A stretch of 64,000 bases of DNA from DATLGB01 sp035540675 (GTDB lineage Bacteria; Actinomycetota; Thermoleophilia; Solirubrobacterales; Solirubrobacteraceae): positions 1 through 64,000 of the forward strand of contig DATLGB010000025.1 of the NCBI GenBank assembly GCA_035540675.1, in the 5' to 3' direction. Position 1 is the stretch's first letter; the number at the start of each line of letters is the position of its first letter. A program made the translations under genes and the position numbers. Shown here piece after piece: positions 8,248 to 17,511 of this stretch. The notes beneath the pieces are model-generated. The model was not told the DNA's origin and made no database searches. It saw only the letters and a program-made list of their open reading frames with translations.

Positions 8248-10005
8248 GTGCATCAACTGATCGACCGCACATACGTGCCGGCCCGGGGGGCGCTGGCTGC
8301 ACTGCTCACGCTGCTCGCGCTCGCGTGCGCCCCGGCCACGGCCGGCGCCGCGGGCCTCGAGACCGTGCTGCAGGACGACGCGCAGCTCCTGCACCGGCCG
8401 GAGGACCAGCTCCGCCGCTCGCTGCAGGAGATGAAGGCGCTCGGCGTGGACCGCATCCGCGTCACCGCCGGCTGGTCCGTCCTCACGCGCGACCCCGACG
8501 CCAAGGCGCGCCCGGCCTTCGACGCGACCAATCCGGCCGCCTACGAGCAGGAGCGCTGGCGCAACCTCGACCGGCTCGTCGTGCTCGCCCGCGAGTACGG
8601 CTTCAAGACCATGATCGACATCGCGTTCTGGGCGCCGCACTGGGCGTCGCAGGACGCGCCGGGCCAGCGCGGGCGCACCGAGGTCGACGCCGAGGCGTTC
8701 GCGCAGTTCACGGCGGCCGTGGCGCGCCGCTACTCCGGCACGTTCGTGATCCCCCGGACCTCGCACCACCCGAGCGGCGACGGCCCGTTCGGCGAAGGCG
8801 CCGACGCCCGCTACCTGCGGCGCAACTTCGGCACGAGCAGCCCCGACAGCGGCGTGACCCTGCTCGACGCGCTCGGCATACCGGCGATCGCCCGCGGCGG
8901 CGAGAGCGCGGCGACGCTCGGCGACGGCGCCGCCGCAACGCTGCCGCTGCCGAAGGTCGACCTGTTCACGCTGTGGAACGAGCCGAACCACCCGAGCTTC
9001 ATGCGCCCGCAGTGGGCGCGCTGGGGCAAGGGCTACGTCCCGCGCTCGCCGCACGTCTACCGCGCGATGGTCTACCGCGGCCATGCGGCTCTGAAGGCCG
9101 TGCGGCCGGACGCCGCCGTGCTCGTCGGCGGTACGTCGTTCGAGGGGACCTCCGGCCGGCGCGGGACCGGCGGCGTCCCGCCGCTGCGCTTCCTGCGCGA
9201 GCTCGCGTGCGTCGACCGCCGGCTGCAGCCGATCAAGCGCTTCGGGTGCTCGGACTTCCGGCCCATCCCGGGCGACGGCTGGGCGCACCACCCGTACACG
9301 CTGCGGACGAAGCCGAACGCCCGGGCGCGCGGAGCGCGCCGCGACGACGTGCCGATCGCCGACCTGCCGCGGCTGGCAAAGCTGCTCGACCGCCTGATCG
9401 CCGCCGGCCGCCTCGCGCCGGGCGTGCGCAACCTGTGGGTGACCGAGTACGGCTACGAGACCAACCCGCCGGTCGAGGGCTGGATCTTCTCGCCCTACGA
9501 CCAGGCCCGGTTCCTGACGTGGGCGGAGTTCCTGGCGTCGCGCGTGCCGACCAATCGCTCCTACGCGCAGTTCCTGCTGCGCGACCTGCCGCCGGGCGCG
9601 TTCAAGGTCAACACGTCGAAGAAGCGCGCCTTCGGCCAGTGGCAGTCGGGGCTGCTGCACGACGACGGCACGCCGAAGGTCTCCGTGTACTCGTTCCGCG
9701 CCGGGCTGTTCGTGCAGCGGCGCAAGAACCGGCGGCTGCTGCTGTGGGGTCGCCTGCGGCTCGGTCACGGCATCACGACGATCGCGATCGAGCGCCGCGC
9801 GCCCGGCTCGAGGAAGTGGCGGACGATCTTCACGCAGGCGCCCGGCCAGGGCCCGACGGACCGCTTCACGGTGTCCGGCACCGACGCCTTCCAGCGCTAC
9901 GCCGACGCGCCGCGGCGGCGCGCCTCGGGCTACCGCTACCGCCTGCGCTACCTCGACGGCGACCACTGGCAGTCGGGTCTGCAGGTCGCGGCCGTCGGTC
10001 GCTGA
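8248..10005 (+). CDS. Secreted glycoside hydrolase-like TIM-barrel protein
   Basis: A 585-residue protein with a signal peptide (LTLLALACAPATAGAAG). The catalytic domain is a (beta/alpha)8 barrel of the clan GH-A type: LFTLWNEPNHPSF places a general acid/base Glu at residue 245, and LWVTEYGYETN places a candidate nucleophile Glu at residue 400, as in GH5/GH39-like enzymes. A C-terminal beta-rich region (about residues 490-585) resembles a wall- or carbohydrate-binding accessory domain. Substrate is unknown; polysaccharide or cell-envelope glycan is an inference. The start is GTG. It stands between secDF and recJ with no functional link to either. Confidence 0.75.
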   Translation: MHQLIDRTYVPARGALAALLTLLALACAPATAGAAGLETVLQDDAQLLHRPEDQLRRSLQEMKALGVDRIRVTAGWSVLTRDPDAKARPAFDATNPAAYEQERWRNLDRLVVLAREYGFKTMIDIAFWAPHWASQDAPGQRGRTEVDAEAFAQFTAAVARRYSGTFVIPRTSHHPSGDGPFGEGADARYLRRNFGTSSPDSGVTLLDALGIPAIARGGESAATLGDGAAATLPLPKVDLFTLWNEPNHPSFMRPQWARWGKGYVPRSPHVYRAMVYRGHAALKAVRPDAAVLVGGTSFEGTSGRRGTGGVPPLRFLRELACVDRRLQPIKRFGCSDFRPIPGDGWAHHPYTLRTKPNARARGARRDDVPIADLPRLAKLLDRLIAAGRLAPGVRNLWVTEYGYETNPPVEGWIFSPYDQARFLTWAEFLASRVPTNRSYAQFLLRDLPPGAFKVNTSKKRAFGQWQSGLLHDDGTPKVSVYSFRAGLFVQRRKNRRLLLWGRLRLGHGITTIAIERRAPGSRKWRTIFTQAPGQGPTDRFTVSGTDAFQRYADAPRRRASGYRYRLRYLDGDHWQSGLQVAAVGR

Positions 10006-10056
10006 CAGCGGCTTCCGGAGGCCGGTTCCGTCGGCACGCGCGCGTACGCTCGCGCG

Positions 10057-12486
10057 GTGGACGTCCGGTTCGACATCGCTCCGTATGACTTCGCGGCCGC
10101 GCAGCGCCTCGCGCGCGAGCTCGGCGTCTCCCACGCGCTGGCGCAGGTGCTCGTCCGGCGCGGCCTGGCCGACGCGGCGGCGGCGCGCGCGTTCCTGGCC
10201 GCCGACGAGCGGCATCCGCTCGACGCGTTCGGCGGGCTGGCCGACGCCGCCGCGGTGGTCCTGGGCCACGTCGCGGCCGGCTCGATCATCACCGTCCACG
10301 GCGACTACGACGTCGACGGAGTCGCCTCCACCGCCATCCTCGTGCGCGCGCTGCGGTCGCTGGGAGCGCGTGTCGACTGGTACCTGCCGAGCCGCACCGA
10401 GGACGGGTACGGGCTCAGCCCGGCCACGGTGCAGCGCCTCGCGGCGCGCGGCACCGGCCTGCTGCTGACCGCCGACTGCGCCGTGACCGCGGTGGACGAG
10501 GTCGCCGCCGCCCGCGCCGCCGGCATGGACGTCGTGGTCACCGACCATCACGCGCCGCGAGCCGACGGCCGGCTGCCCGACGCGCCGATCGTCCACCCGC
10601 GGCTCGGCGCGAACCCGTGCCCCGACCTGTGTGCGGCCGGCGTGGCCTACAAGCTCGCCGGCGCCCTGCTGGAGGCGGCGGGGCTGGACGCGGCGCTGGC
10701 CGACGAGGACCTCGACCTGGTGGCGCTGGCCACCGTCGCCGACGTCGTCCCGTTGCGCGGCGAGAACCGGGCGCTCGTCCGTGCCGGCCTGCGCGCGCTC
10801 GCGGCGACGCGCAAGCCGGGCCTGCGGGCGCTGATGGAGGTCGCGCGCGTCGACCCGTCGGGGCTCGACGCCTCGGCGATCGGGTTCCGGCTCGCTCCGC
10901 GCATCAACGCCGCCGGGCGGCTGGCGCGCGCCGACGCCGGGCTGGAGCTGCTGCTGACCGGCGACCCCGAGCGGGCGCGGCAGATCGCGCGCGAGCTCGA
11001 CGCCTGCAACCACGAGCGCCGCGACGTCGAGACCCGCATCCGCTTCGCCGCGGAGGCGCAGGTGGCGGCCGCGCCGGGCGCACCCGCCTACGTGCTGGCC
11101 GGTGAGGACTGGCACCCGGGCGTGATCGGGATCGTCGCGGCGCGGATCGCCGAGCGCCACCACCGCCCGACGGTGCTCGTCGCCCTCGACGGCGACACGG
11201 GCACGGGGTCGGGGCGGTCGATCCCGGCGTTCGACCTGCTCGGCGGCCTGCAGGCGGCGAGCGAGCACCTGCTGCGCTTCGGGGGCCACCGGGCCGCGGC
11301 CGGGATGACGATCGCGCGCGACGCGCTCGACGGCTTCCGCGCGGCGTTCAGCGCGCACGCCGCGGCGGTGCTGGCGCCGGAGGACCTCGTGCCGGTCGAG
11401 CGCGTGGACGCCGTGGTGGGCGGGGCGGCGCTGGGCCTGCCGCTGGCCGAGGAGCTGGCGACGCTCGAGCCGTTCGGCGCGGGCAACCCGCCCGTGTCGC
11501 TGCTCGTCCCCGCGGCGTCCCTGGAGGACCCGCGCCCGATGGGGGAGGGCCGCCACGTGGCGTTCAGCCTGCTGTCGGGCGGCGGCCGCTCGCGCGCCGT
11601 GCGCTTCGGGGCCGGCAGCCGCCTGCCGGCGGAGCCGGGCGAGCCGGTCGACGTCGCGGTGCGGCTGGAGGCCAACGCGTTCAACGGCACGATCGAGCCG
11701 CGGCTCGTCCTGCGCCAGGTGCGGCGCTGCGGCGCCGCCATCGACGTGCTCGGCGAGCCGCCGTCGTTCGCCGCCGGCGTGCGCGCGGAGGTCGACCGCC
11801 CGCTGGACCCGTGGCCGTGCGCGCCCGCGGACCCCGGCGCCGGCCGCGGGCTGCGCGACGTGCGCGGCGCGGGCGTCGCCGGCACGGTCGCCGATCTCGT
11901 CGCGAGCGGCGAGCCCGTCCTCGTGCTGTGCGCGCACGCCGAGCACCGCGCGCGGGCGCTGCGCGAGCGCGTCGGCGGGTTCGCGCTCGCATGCTGGGCC
12001 GCCCTGGCCGAGGATCCCGGCCTGGCGCGGCCCTTCGCGCACCTCGTCGCGCTCGACCCGCCGCCGCACGCCGGCCTGCTCGAGCTGCTCGAGCGCGCGC
12101 CCGGCGCCGGCTGGGCCCATCTGGCCTGGGGCGAGCCTGAGCTAGGCTACGCCCAGGCCATCCATGAGTGGGAATACACGCTCCGGGAGCCGCTTGCGGC
12201 CGTCTACCGCGCCCTGCGCGCGTCCGGTGCGAGCCGCGGCGGGGCCTGCGAGGAGCTGCTGCGCGGCGACGGCCGCCAGCCGCGCACGGCCGCGCTGGCC
12301 GGGCGCCTCGTGCGGGTGCTCGCCGAGCTCGAGCTCGCGCGCGTCGACGGCGACGGGCTCGGCCTGCGGCTCGTCGAGAGCGCCGGGCGGACCGACCTGG
12401 AGCGCTCGATCGCCTACAGGGCCTACCGTTTGCGTCTGGAGGAAGGCCGCAGATTCCTGACCAGCCCGACACGAGCAGCCGCCTGA
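10057..12486 (+). CDS. recJ: Single-stranded-DNA-specific exonuclease RecJ
   Basis: An 809-residue 5'-3' ssDNA exonuclease acting in recombinational and mismatch repair. The DHH phosphoesterase core shows HGDYDVDGVAST, the TDHHAP motif (D163-H165) and GGHRAAAGM of the DHHA1 domain, followed by an OB-like region. The last roughly 230 residues (from about 580) are an extra C-terminal domain; long C-terminal domains of this kind are known in Bacillus-type RecJ. A TACGCT hexamer at 10045-10050, 6 bp before the GTG, fits a leaderless transcript. It lies directly before rel, as in Firmicutes. Confidence 0.93.
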   Translation: MDVRFDIAPYDFAAAQRLARELGVSHALAQVLVRRGLADAAAARAFLAADERHPLDAFGGLADAAAVVLGHVAAGSIITVHGDYDVDGVASTAILVRALRSLGARVDWYLPSRTEDGYGLSPATVQRLAARGTGLLLTADCAVTAVDEVAAARAAGMDVVVTDHHAPRADGRLPDAPIVHPRLGANPCPDLCAAGVAYKLAGALLEAAGLDAALADEDLDLVALATVADVVPLRGENRALVRAGLRALAATRKPGLRALMEVARVDPSGLDASAIGFRLAPRINAAGRLARADAGLELLLTGDPERARQIARELDACNHERRDVETRIRFAAEAQVAAAPGAPAYVLAGEDWHPGVIGIVAARIAERHHRPTVLVALDGDTGTGSGRSIPAFDLLGGLQAASEHLLRFGGHRAAAGMTIARDALDGFRAAFSAHAAAVLAPEDLVPVERVDAVVGGAALGLPLAEELATLEPFGAGNPPVSLLVPAASLEDPRPMGEGRHVAFSLLSGGGRSRAVRFGAGSRLPAEPGEPVDVAVRLEANAFNGTIEPRLVLRQVRRCGAAIDVLGEPPSFAAGVRAEVDRPLDPWPCAPADPGAGRGLRDVRGAGVAGTVADLVASGEPVLVLCAHAEHRARALRERVGGFALACWAALAEDPGLARPFAHLVALDPPPHAGLLELLERAPGAGWAHLAWGEPELGYAQAIHEWEYTLREPLAAVYRALRASGASRGGACEELLRGDGRQPRTAALAGRLVRVLAELELARVDGDGLGLRLVESAGRTDLERSIAYRAYRLRLEEGRRFLTSPTRAAA

Positions 12487-12539
12487 GCGCCCCCGGCGGG
12501 GACCGTCCCCCCGGCAACGGCGCGCGCGTCGAGGGGTCG

Positions 12540-14903
12540 GTGGCGGCGGCCCCGTCGCCGCCCGCCGTGCCGGGGCCCGAGCCGGACGCCGAGACGCTCG
12601 CGCACTTCGTCGAGCGCCGGCACGTCGGCCGTACGGAGCACGAGGTCCACGAGGACGCCGCGGTCGAGATCCCCGACGACCTCACGCCGATCGAGCGCGA
12701 GCTGCTCGCCGACCTGTTCGCGATCGTCTCCGAGCACGCCGACGAGGCCGCGCTGCCGGTCGACCGCCGCCGCCTGGTGGAGGCGTTCGTGTTCGCCTGC
12801 GAGCACCACGCCGACCAGCGGCGCAAGTCGGGCGAGGACTTCATCGTGCACCCCGTCGGCGTGGCCAAGATCTGCGCGGGCATGCGCCTCGACACCGAGA
12901 CGCTGTGCGCCGCCCTGCTGCACGACACGGTCGAGGACACGTCGGCGTCGCTGGACGAGGTGCACGAGCAGTTCGGCGAGGAGGTCGCGTCGCTCGTCGA
13001 CGGCGTCACCAAGCTCACCGGCATCGTCTTCCAGTCGCGCGACGAGGCGCAGGCGGAGAACTACCGCAAGATGCTCGTCGCGATGGCCACGGACATCCGG
13101 GTCATCCTCATCAAGCTCGCCGACCGCCTGCACAACATGCGCACGCTCGAGGGGCTCGCCAAGCAGAAGCAGATCGAGAAGGCCAAGGAGACCCTCGAGA
13201 TCTACGCGCCGATCGCGCACCGGCTCGGCATCCACGCGCTCAAGTGGGAGCTCGAGGACCTGGCCTTCGCGTCGCTGCACCCGCGCAAGTACCAGGAGAT
13301 CAAGGGCCTGGTCAACCAGCAGCGCGAGGAGCGCGAGCGCTACGTGGCCAAGGCGGGGCGCTATCTCGCGCAGGAGCTGGAGGCGCTCGGGATCCACGCC
13401 GAGATCTCCGGCCGCGCCAAGCACTTCTACTCGATCTACGAGAAGATGACCCGCAAGGGCCGGGAGTTCAACGAGATCTACGACCTCACGGCGATGCGGG
13501 TGATCGTCGACTCGGTGAAGGACTGCTACGGGGCCGTCGGCGTGATCCACTCGCTGTGGAAGCCGCTGCCGGGGCGATTCAAGGACATGATCGCCATGCC
13601 CAAGTTCAACATGTACCAGGCCCTGCACACCACGGTGATCGGGCCCGAGGGGCGGCCGCTGGAGATCCAGATCCGCACGGGGGACATGCACGAGCGCGCC
13701 GAGTACGGCGTCGCCGCGCACTGGACCTACAAGGAGGGCAAGGACGGCAAGCCGGGCCGGCTCGACCCGACGGACCTCAAGCTCAAGTGGCTGAAGTCGC
13801 TGCTCGACGAGCAGGGGGACCTCGACGCCGAGGAGTTCGCCGACTCGCTCAAGGGCGAGCTCGTCGACGAGGAGGTCTTCGTCTTCACGCCCAAGGGCGA
13901 GGTCAAGCGCCTGGCCTCCGGCGCGACGCCGCTGGACTTCGCCTACGAGGTGCACACGGACGTCGGCCATCGCTGCGTCGGCGCGAAGGTCAACGGCAAG
14001 ATGGTGCCGCTGCACTACGAGCTGCGCTCGGGCGACATCGTCGAGGTCCTGACCTCCAAGCGCGATCGCGGCCCGTCGCGCGACTGGCTGGCGGTCGTCA
14101 AGACGACGCGCGCGCGCAACAAGATCAAGCAGTGGTTCAAGCAGGAGTCGCGCGTCGACTCCGAGCACACGGGCCGCGAACTGCTGCAGGAGCACCTCAA
14201 GAAGGCCGGCCTGCCCGCGCAGCGGATCACCGGCTCCGCGCTGCTGGCCGACGTCATCCGCGAGCTGGGCTTCCGCAAGGCCGACGACTTCTACATCGCG
14301 CTCGGCGCCGCCAAGGTCTCGCCCAAGACCGTCGTCACCAAGGTGATGAGCCGGCTCAAGCAGGGGGAGGCGGCCGTCGAGGAACCGACGGCGGCCGACA
14401 TGCTGCACCCTCGCCGCGAGCCGGCCCGCAAGGCGACGCGCTCCTCGTCGCAGTACGGCATCCGCGTCGAGGGCATCGACGACGTCCCGCTGCGCCTCGC
14501 GAAGTGCTGCCGCCCGGTCTCGGGCGACCCGATCGTCGGCTACGTCTCGCTGGGCCGCGGCATCACGATCCACCGCAGCGACTGCCCGAACGTGGCCGCG
14601 CTGCGCAAGGACCCCGAGCGCTTCGTCGAGGTCTCCTGGGACGGGGAGAACGAGACCTCCTTCCGCGTCGAGCTGCAGGTGGACGGGTGGGACCGCCACC
14701 GGATGCTCGAGGACCTGTCGCGGACCTTCGCCGAGGCGGGCATCAACATCGTCGAGGCGCGCTGCATCGTCAGCCATCCGATGGTGCGCAACCGCTTCGT
14801 GGTCGAGGTGCCCGAGGCCCAGACGCTGAAGGCGGTGATCGGGCGCCTGCGCCAGATCGACGCCGTCTTCGACGCCTACCGCGTGACGCCGAGCGGCGGC
14901 TGA
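12540..14903 (+). CDS. rel: Bifunctional (p)ppGpp synthetase/hydrolase Rel
   Basis: This is the stringent-response enzyme that makes and degrades (p)ppGpp. From the chosen GTG it has 787 residues, normal for the family; the frame is open upstream into recJ, but that part is not Rel-like. The HD hydrolase motif HDTVEDT is intact (H128/D129). The synthetase domain carries RFKD (346-349), the RxKD signature of bifunctional Rel. A TGS domain begins near residue 445, a Cys pair (KCCRP, 656/657) marks the zinc-finger domain, and an ACT domain closes the protein. GAGGGG lies just upstream of the GTG, though close to it. Confidence 0.94.
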   Translation: MAAAPSPPAVPGPEPDAETLAHFVERRHVGRTEHEVHEDAAVEIPDDLTPIERELLADLFAIVSEHADEAALPVDRRRLVEAFVFACEHHADQRRKSGEDFIVHPVGVAKICAGMRLDTETLCAALLHDTVEDTSASLDEVHEQFGEEVASLVDGVTKLTGIVFQSRDEAQAENYRKMLVAMATDIRVILIKLADRLHNMRTLEGLAKQKQIEKAKETLEIYAPIAHRLGIHALKWELEDLAFASLHPRKYQEIKGLVNQQREERERYVAKAGRYLAQELEALGIHAEISGRAKHFYSIYEKMTRKGREFNEIYDLTAMRVIVDSVKDCYGAVGVIHSLWKPLPGRFKDMIAMPKFNMYQALHTTVIGPEGRPLEIQIRTGDMHERAEYGVAAHWTYKEGKDGKPGRLDPTDLKLKWLKSLLDEQGDLDAEEFADSLKGELVDEEVFVFTPKGEVKRLASGATPLDFAYEVHTDVGHRCVGAKVNGKMVPLHYELRSGDIVEVLTSKRDRGPSRDWLAVVKTTRARNKIKQWFKQESRVDSEHTGRELLQEHLKKAGLPAQRITGSALLADVIRELGFRKADDFYIALGAAKVSPKTVVTKVMSRLKQGEAAVEEPTAADMLHPRREPARKATRSSSQYGIRVEGIDDVPLRLAKCCRPVSGDPIVGYVSLGRGITIHRSDCPNVAALRKDPERFVEVSWDGENETSFRVELQVDGWDRHRMLEDLSRTFAEAGINIVEARCIVSHPMVRNRFVVEVPEAQTLKAVIGRLRQIDAVFDAYRVTPSGG

Positions 14904-15175
14904 TCGCGCCGCGACCTGGCGAGCAGGGCGACGCCGGCCGCGCACATGCCGGCGCCGGTGACGCCGAGGATGGCGAGCAGCGAGCCGCCCGGTCGCGGGG
15001 TGGAGGTGCCGGCCGCCCGATCGGCGACGGGCTCCGGCGGCGCCGCCTGCGCCTGCGCGGCCTGGGCGCGCCGGCCTTGCTCGCGCGCCGCCCGGTCGTC
15101 GAGCTGGGCCAGGACGAGGAGCAGCACGACGCAGGACGCGAGGATCGCGAAGACCTCGCGGGCGGGCGGCCGCAT
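14876..15175 (-). CDS. Small two-helix membrane protein, unknown
   Basis: A 99-residue predicted membrane protein. An N-terminal helix (VFAILASCVVLLLVLAQL) and a C-terminal helix (LLAILGVTGAGMCAAGVALL) are joined by an Ala/Gln/Arg-rich linker. The ATG at 15175 was chosen; an in-frame GTG at 15187 sits just after an AGGTGG sequence and is equally plausible. The 3' end overlaps the end of rel by 28 bp, tail to tail. No family was recognised, and the evidence is hydrophobicity and open frame only. Confidence 0.5.
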   Translation of the reverse strand: MRPPAREVFAILASCVVLLLVLAQLDDRAAREQGRRAQAAQAQAAPPEPVADRAAGTSTPRPGGSLLAILGVTGAGMCAAGVALLARSRRDQPPLGVTR

Positions 15176-15240
15176 CTGACGGGTCACGTCCACCTCGGAG
15201 GTATCGGCGACGTCGGCGCGACCTTGAGGCGGGCGTCGCG

Positions 15241-16245
15241 CTACGCCACCACGCGCAGCGCCCCCGGCCGGACGCTGAACACCGCCTCCTCGTGCTCGCC
15301 GACGTAGTCGCCGTCGACCTGCACGGGGACGGCGCGGTCGTCGGCGGAGCGCACGACGATCCGGTCGACCGGGCTGAACGCGCTCACGCGGCGGTGGCGG
15401 TCGATCCGGGCGCGCCGGGACAGCGCTCGCCACGCGATGGTCGGCACGTCGATCGCGCTCGCGCGCTCGAGCACCACGCCGCCGAGGGCGCCCGAGTCGA
15501 GCGCCACGCCGTCCACGAGCTGGACCGGCCGCTCGCGGAAGAAGGTGTACGGGTCGCCGTTCTGGACGAAGGCGGAGACGCCGGCGACCCTGTGCCCGTC
15601 CGCCTCGACCAGCAGGCGCGGCGGGCGCACGACGTACCTGCGCAGGAACACCGAGGTCGCCGAGAGGGTGTAGAAGAGCGGGCCGTAGCGCGCCTTCAGC
15701 CGCGGGTGCGAGTCGACCCGCTCCACGACGCTGGCGTCGAGGCCGGCGCCGGCGGAGAACGCGAACAGGCGATCGTTGACGGCGCCGAGGTCGACCGTGC
15801 GCGGGCGCCAGTCGTCGGCGACGCGCAGCATGTGCTCCGTGGCGTCGACGACGTCGTTGGGGATCCCGAGCATCCGGCAGTAGACGTTGGTGGCGCCGCC
15901 GGGCAGGCAGGTCAGCGGCGTGGCCGAGCCCGCGAGGCCGTTGGCGGCCTCGTTGACCGTGCCGTCGCCGCCGAAGGCGCACACGACGTCGTAGCCCTCC
16001 GCCGCCGCCTCCCGGCACAGCTCGATGGCGTGGCCCCGGCGCTGCGTGTCGACCGCCTCGACGTCGTAGCGGCCCTGGAGCGCGTAGACGACCAGGTGCT
16101 TGAGCCGGTCGCTCATCGTCGTCGCGTACGGGTTGACGATGACCAGCATCCGCTTCGCCTTCGCGGGTGCGGTCAGGGCGGCTGCGCGCTCGAGGCGCTC
16201 GAAGTCGGATGTCAGCCCGGTGGAGGGGGAGCTAGAGGAAGCCAC
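15241..16245 (-). CDS. Diacylglycerol kinase-family lipid kinase
   Basis: A 334-residue cytosolic or membrane-associated lipid kinase of the DAGK/YegS/LCB5 family. The nucleotide-binding motif CAFGGDGTVNEAANG and the following PGGATNVYCRMLGIP are characteristic; LVIVNPYA at the N-terminus completes the fold. Likely substrates are diacylglycerol or a related polyprenyl/glycerolipid, with ATP as donor, but the exact lipid cannot be read from sequence. The GTG start overlaps the end of corA by 14 bp, so the pair is probably one operon. Confidence 0.88.
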   Translation of the reverse strand: MASSSSPSTGLTSDFERLERAAALTAPAKAKRMLVIVNPYATTMSDRLKHLVVYALQGRYDVEAVDTQRRGHAIELCREAAAEGYDVVCAFGGDGTVNEAANGLAGSATPLTCLPGGATNVYCRMLGIPNDVVDATEHMLRVADDWRPRTVDLGAVNDRLFAFSAGAGLDASVVERVDSHPRLKARYGPLFYTLSATSVFLRRYVVRPPRLLVEADGHRVAGVSAFVQNGDPYTFFRERPVQLVDGVALDSGALGGVVLERASAIDVPTIAWRALSRRARIDRHRRVSAFSPVDRIVVRSADDRAVPVQVDGDYVGEHEEAVFSVRPGALRVVA

Positions 16246-17236
16246 GCTTCCGGAAGTAGTAGAGCAGCCCGCCCAGGGTTACGACCATCAGCCCGAGCAC
16301 CATGTAGAACGGGACCTTCTCGCCCTGCCCGGGGACGTGCACGTTCATGCCCCAGATCGAGGCGATGAGCGTCAGCGGCAGCAGCATGACGCTGAAGGCG
16401 GTCAGGATGCGGAAGGTCTGGTTGCCGCGGTGGGCCAGCACCGACTCGTTGGTGGACTCGAGCCCCTCGACGACCTCCTTGAAGTTCTCGAGCATGTCCC
16501 AGATGCGCTCCCACGCATCGTTGATGTCGTCGAAGTAGATGTCGAGGTCCTCGGGGATGTAGCGCGCCTTGTTGCGCTCGAGGTCCCGGAAGGTCGCGCG
16601 CTGCGGGCGGACGATCTTGCGGAAGTTGATGATCTCCTGCTTGACGTTGGAGATGTCGCGCACGATCTCCTCCGAGCGGCCCTCGAAGATGTCCTCCTCG
16701 ATGCGCTCGAGCTTGTTGCCCATCTTGCGCAGCATGGGGAAGGAGGCGTCGACGCAGGAGTCGATGATCCGGTACAGCAGGTAGCCGGAGCCCTTGGAGA
16801 AGTGCTGCTCGCGCGCCTCCTCGTTGACGCGGCAGCGCTCGAACAGGTACTCGACCGGCTGCAGCGGCTCGTTGGGCAGCGTGATGACGAAGTCCGGCCC
16901 GATGAAGATGTCGAGCTCGGCGGCGTTCAGGCGCGCCACGCGGGCGTCGTAGCGCGGGAAGTGCAGGACGATGAACAGGTACTCGTCGTACTCGTCGACC
17001 TTCGGGCGCTGGTTGCGGCTGAAGACGTCCTCGTAGTCGAGCGGGTGGAAGTCGAAGCGCTCCTCGAGCCACGCCTGGTCGGCCGGCTGCGGGCGCTCGA
17101 TGTTGATCCAGCGCAGGCCGGGGTACTCGACGACCTCGACGCGCGGCTGCTCGCGCTCAGTGGCGAGCGGCGCGAGCTGCGGCTCGCGCGCACGGGCGAT
17201 CCGACGGCCGAGGCGTGACTTGGGCAGGCTGGGCAC
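16232..17236 (-). CDS. corA: CorA-family divalent cation transporter
   Basis: A 334-residue magnesium (or cobalt/nickel) channel. The long N-terminal cytoplasmic domain is alpha/beta with a long stalk helix. Two C-terminal membrane helices follow, the first ending in the family signature GMN (SIWGMNVHV). The first about 35 residues are basic and poorly conserved, so a later start is possible, although GTG at 17236 is the only one examined in detail. It is transcribed away from the SAM riboswitch, sharing the intergenic region from 17237. Confidence 0.93.
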   Translation of the reverse strand: MPSLPKSRLGRRIARAREPQLAPLATEREQPRVEVVEYPGLRWINIERPQPADQAWLEERFDFHPLDYEDVFSRNQRPKVDEYDEYLFIVLHFPRYDARVARLNAAELDIFIGPDFVITLPNEPLQPVEYLFERCRVNEEAREQHFSKGSGYLLYRIIDSCVDASFPMLRKMGNKLERIEEDIFEGRSEEIVRDISNVKQEIINFRKIVRPQRATFRDLERNKARYIPEDLDIYFDDINDAWERIWDMLENFKEVVEGLESTNESVLAHRGNQTFRILTAFSVMLLPLTLIASIWGMNVHVPGQGEKVPFYMVLGLMVVTLGGLLYYFRKRGFL

Positions 17237-17329
17237 GGGGACTCAGCGGCTCGTCGGTCGTGGGCAGCATCAGGAGGAACATTCTACGCCGCCGGCCGAA
17301 ATCCGCGTCCGGGGCTTGATAGGCTGCTG

Positions 17330-17452
17330 CGTACGCATCAAGAGGGGTGGAGGGACTGGCCCGACGAAACCCCGCCAACCTCTTCGCCGCATCCGCGGCG
17401 AAGGAAGGTGGCAATTCCATCAGGCTCCAACAACGGCCTGGGAGATGCGGCG
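17330..17452 (+). promoter_or_regulatory. SAM-I (S-box) riboswitch
   Basis: The leader carries the conserved S-box core: atcaagag, then ggagggactggcccgacgaa, then ccgccaacct, then aaggtggcaattcc, then the closing gggagatg. The P1 stem is formed by CGCATC (17334-17339) and GATGCG (17444-17449). SAM binding to such aptamers normally lowers downstream expression. A TAGGCT hexamer at 17320-17325 would place transcription start at about 17332, right at the aptamer. It controls thrC and cysO. Confidence 0.93.
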
Positions 17453-17475
17453 AGGGTGTCGCCCAGCATGGTGCC

Positions 17476-17500
17476 TCCGCCGCTGAACCCGGCGGAAGGA
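17476..17500 (+). promoter_or_regulatory. RBS-sequestering hairpin, riboswitch expression platform
   Basis: CCGCCG (17477-17482) pairs perfectly with CGGCGG (17490-17495) around a seven-base loop, and T17476 extends the stem to A17496. This places the helix against the ribosome binding site GGAAGGA (17494-17500), which lies 11 bp before the thrC ATG. No T-run follows, so translational rather than transcriptional control is likely. This is an inference from base pairing. Confidence 0.6.
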
Positions 17501-17511
17501 CAAGCAACCAC

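Noticed and set aside
7417..12120. Very long minus-strand open frame opposite recJ and the glycosidase gene
   Set aside because: It is a GC-driven shadow: the plus strand encodes recognisable domains throughout, while the minus frame gives only low-complexity Arg/Ala/Gly-rich sequence. The same applies to the long minus frames opposite secDF, carB, LanB and infB.
12168..12539. Upstream extension of rel in the same frame (total 911 residues)
   Set aside because: The extra part lies inside recJ, is Arg/Ala-rich and has no similarity to Rel; the GTG at 12540 gives the usual length.
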